6,913 nucleotides of DNA from NCBI GenBank assembly GCA_046048095.1, contig JBJOGS010000072.1, positions 1 to 6,913 of the forward strand. The letters run 5' to 3'. The stretch's first letter is position 1. Each line of letters opens with the position of its first letter. Shown here piece by piece: positions 5,545-6,913 of the stretch. This DNA comes from UBA3478 sp046048095 (lineage in GTDB: Bacteria; Bacteroidota; Bacteroidia; Flavobacteriales; Flavobacteriaceae). The notes beneath the pieces are model-generated. The model was not told where the DNA came from, did no database searches, and saw only the letters and a program-made list of their open reading frames with translations. The translations under genes were made by a program, and so were the position numbers.

Positions 5545-6913
5545 CTATTCTAGTCCTGAAAAATAACTGTTATATAGGTCGTTGAAAGTGGTTCTTTGAT
5601 CGATCCTTGAACTGTTGAGTTTTTCTTTGGCTACCAAAGCCCAGAGTATAATCTCTTTGTAAAAATACCTTTCTTCTTTTGGGCAATCTTTATAATGCGC
5701 CTGAAGAAGTTCGTCTAAAGGGGTGATGCGATCTAGCTCACTTTGAAAGAACTCATCCGGGGCGTCGTCTAGTAATTCTACTGGGTCATTATCAAAAAAC
5801 CAAGTATAAAGCTGATCATATGCCGACGGAGCTCCTTTCTTTTCGAGCTTCTCAATTTTAGGAAAGTGCTGTTCAAAGGTGTGAAGCACCGCCTTTTTGA
5901 TCAGTTCTTGTGCCACAAAATCTGCTCCTTCTTGCTCTCCTTCATAAACCAACTCTACTTTGCCCGTAATCGCTGGGCCGATATTCATAATATCTAATAC
6001 CCGAAGCGATGACTGTGTCTCGTTGTTTTGTATCATTCGCAATTCGGCGCCACTTACTGCATTCTCGAATGCACTAATACTCAAGCGTGCTGAAACGCCA
6101 CTCTTAGCATCCACATACTCGCTCGTTCTGGCCTCAAATGCTATCGCCTCAATGAGGTCGCGAGCTGCTTCACTAATCAAGAGACCCTCTACAGGCGGCT
6201 TTGCCTCTTGACGCGTAATTTCTTTAGCTATTGCGATCGTTTTAGGATAGTGAGTGAGTATTTGTGAGCCAATTCGATCTTTGAGCGGAGTAACAATGCT
6301 ACCGCGGTTTGTATAGTCTTCTGGATTGGCGGTGAAAATAAAAGAGACGTCCAAGGGGAGTTTCATTTTGAAACCTCGTATTTGAACTTCTCCCTCTTGA
6401 AGAATAGAAAACAAGGCCACCTGAATCCGCGCTTGTAAATCCGGAAGTTCATTGATTACAAATAGACAACGGTTTGCCCTAGGCACCATTCCGTAGTGGA
6501 TCACCTCTTCATCGGCGTACGAAAGTTTCATATTGGCTGCCTTTATAGGGTCGATGTCACCGATTAAATCTGCCACACTCACATCTGGAGTAGCTAACTT
6601 CTCAAAAAATCGATCTGATCGACCTAGCCACGCTATAGGGGTATCATCCCCTTTTTCAGCAATGAGATTGCGTGCAAATTTTGAAATGGGCAGAAAGGGA
6701 TCGTCATTAATCGTTGAGCCTTGAACGATAGGCACATACTCATCTAACAACTCAGTCATTAGCCTCGCGATTCGAGTTTTGGCTTGTCCGCGCAGCCCAA
6801 GTAAATTGATATTGTGTTTCGAAAGAATAGCGCGTTTTAGCTGAGGAATCACCGTGTGTTCGTAACCTATGATACCTTCAAACACGGGCTGGTCTGCTCT
6901 TATTTTATCTATG
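5545..6913 (-). CDS. MoxR / magnesium-chelatase-subunit-I-like AAA+ ATPase (5' end beyond the window)
   Basis: An AAA+ ATPase in the ChlI/MoxR clade; such proteins act as hexameric remodelling motors, often with a VWA-domain partner. Walker A reads GLRGQAKT (6775-6798), and a VADLIGDIDPIKA segment follows. Walker B reads LFVINE (6448-6465), with Asn where most AAA+ proteins have the first Asp. The sensor-1 region FTANPEDY, and the LKDRIGSQ segment carrying the likely arginine finger, are intact. About 180 residues after the ATPase core include a helical lid and an acidic C-terminal part. The frame stays open to the right edge, and the residues before the GTG at 6885 (KIRADQP) fit the family, whose members start further upstream; the true start is therefore outside the window. 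'Magnesium chelatase' is only a homology label: no chlorophyll or cobalamin gene is near. It converges with the sigma-linked gene; any VWA partner must lie outside the window. Confidence 0.88.
   Translation of the reverse strand, partial: IDKIRADQPVFEGIIGYEHTVIPQLKRAILSKHNINLLGLRGQAKTRIARLMTELLDEYVPIVQGSTINDDPFLPISKFARNLIAEKGDDTPIAWLGRSDRFFEKLATPDVSVADLIGDIDPIKAANMKLSYADEEVIHYGMVPRANRCLFVINELPDLQARIQVALFSILQEGEVQIRGFKMKLPLDVSFIFTANPEDYTNRGSIVTPLKDRIGSQILTHYPKTIAIAKEITRQEAKPPVEGLLISEAARDLIEAIAFEARTSEYVDAKSGVSARLSISAFENAVSGAELRMIQNNETQSSLRVLDIMNIGPAITGKVELVYEGEQEGADFVAQELIKKAVLHTFEQHFPKIEKLEKKGAPSAYDQLYTWFFDNDPVELLDDAPDEFFQSELDRITPLDELLQAHYKDCPKEERYFYKEIILWALVAKEKLNSSRIDQRTTFNDLYNSYFSGLE

Noticed and set aside
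5562..5573. Short palindrome ATAACTGTTAT near the ATPase 3' end
   Set aside because: It is short, AT-rich and inside codons of the ATPase C-terminus; there is no sign that it is a binding site.
6883..6885. GTG as the start of the AAA+ ATPase
   Set aside because: The frame remains open upstream to the window edge with family-like residues, so the GTG is an internal valine codon.

Overview
The window looks like ordinary chromosomal DNA from a Bacteroidota bacterium, most likely a flavobacterium-type (Flavobacteriales) lineage. The reasons are: low-to-moderate GC; a short primary sigma factor beginning MRQLKI and lacking region 1.1, as is typical of this phylum; a menaquinone gene; a TAnnTTTG-type promoter instead of TTGACA/TATAAT; and little use of Shine-Dalgarno sites. 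The species cannot be named from the sequence. Every gene is plausibly core or common; I see no mobile element, tRNA, rRNA, CRISPR array or phage gene.

Left block, minus strand, read from about 4076 down to 1: a RadD/SSL2-like superfamily 2 helicase, then menB (1,4-dihydroxy-2-naphthoyl-CoA synthase), a secreted M14 zinc carboxypeptidase, and the first 71 codons of an EamA/DMT-family membrane transporter cut by the window edge. Gaps are 54, 4 and 56 bases, so they may form one transcription unit; menB and the peptidase are almost certainly coupled. The transporter has no in-frame ATG that keeps its first membrane helix and probably starts at TTG.

Centre: the gap of about 160 bases between the helicase and the sigma factor gene carries two perfect TAnnTTTG -7 elements facing opposite ways and directly abutting (4090-4105). 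The rightward one also has a TTTG -33 element at 20 bases spacing, inside the start of the helicase gene. The two promoters should compete for polymerase. This is the most interesting regulatory structure in the window.

Right block, plus strand: the primary sigma factor (287 aa), followed almost immediately by a 138-residue helical protein of unknown function, probably on the same transcript. These converge with a minus-strand AAA+ ATPase of the MoxR/magnesium-chelatase-subunit-I type, whose N-terminus lies beyond the right edge.

I did not find a convincing new system. The items worth a second look are the overlapping promoters, the unknown gene attached to the sigma factor, the Asn in place of Asp in the ATPase Walker B motif, and the bicarbonate-independent type of MenB.
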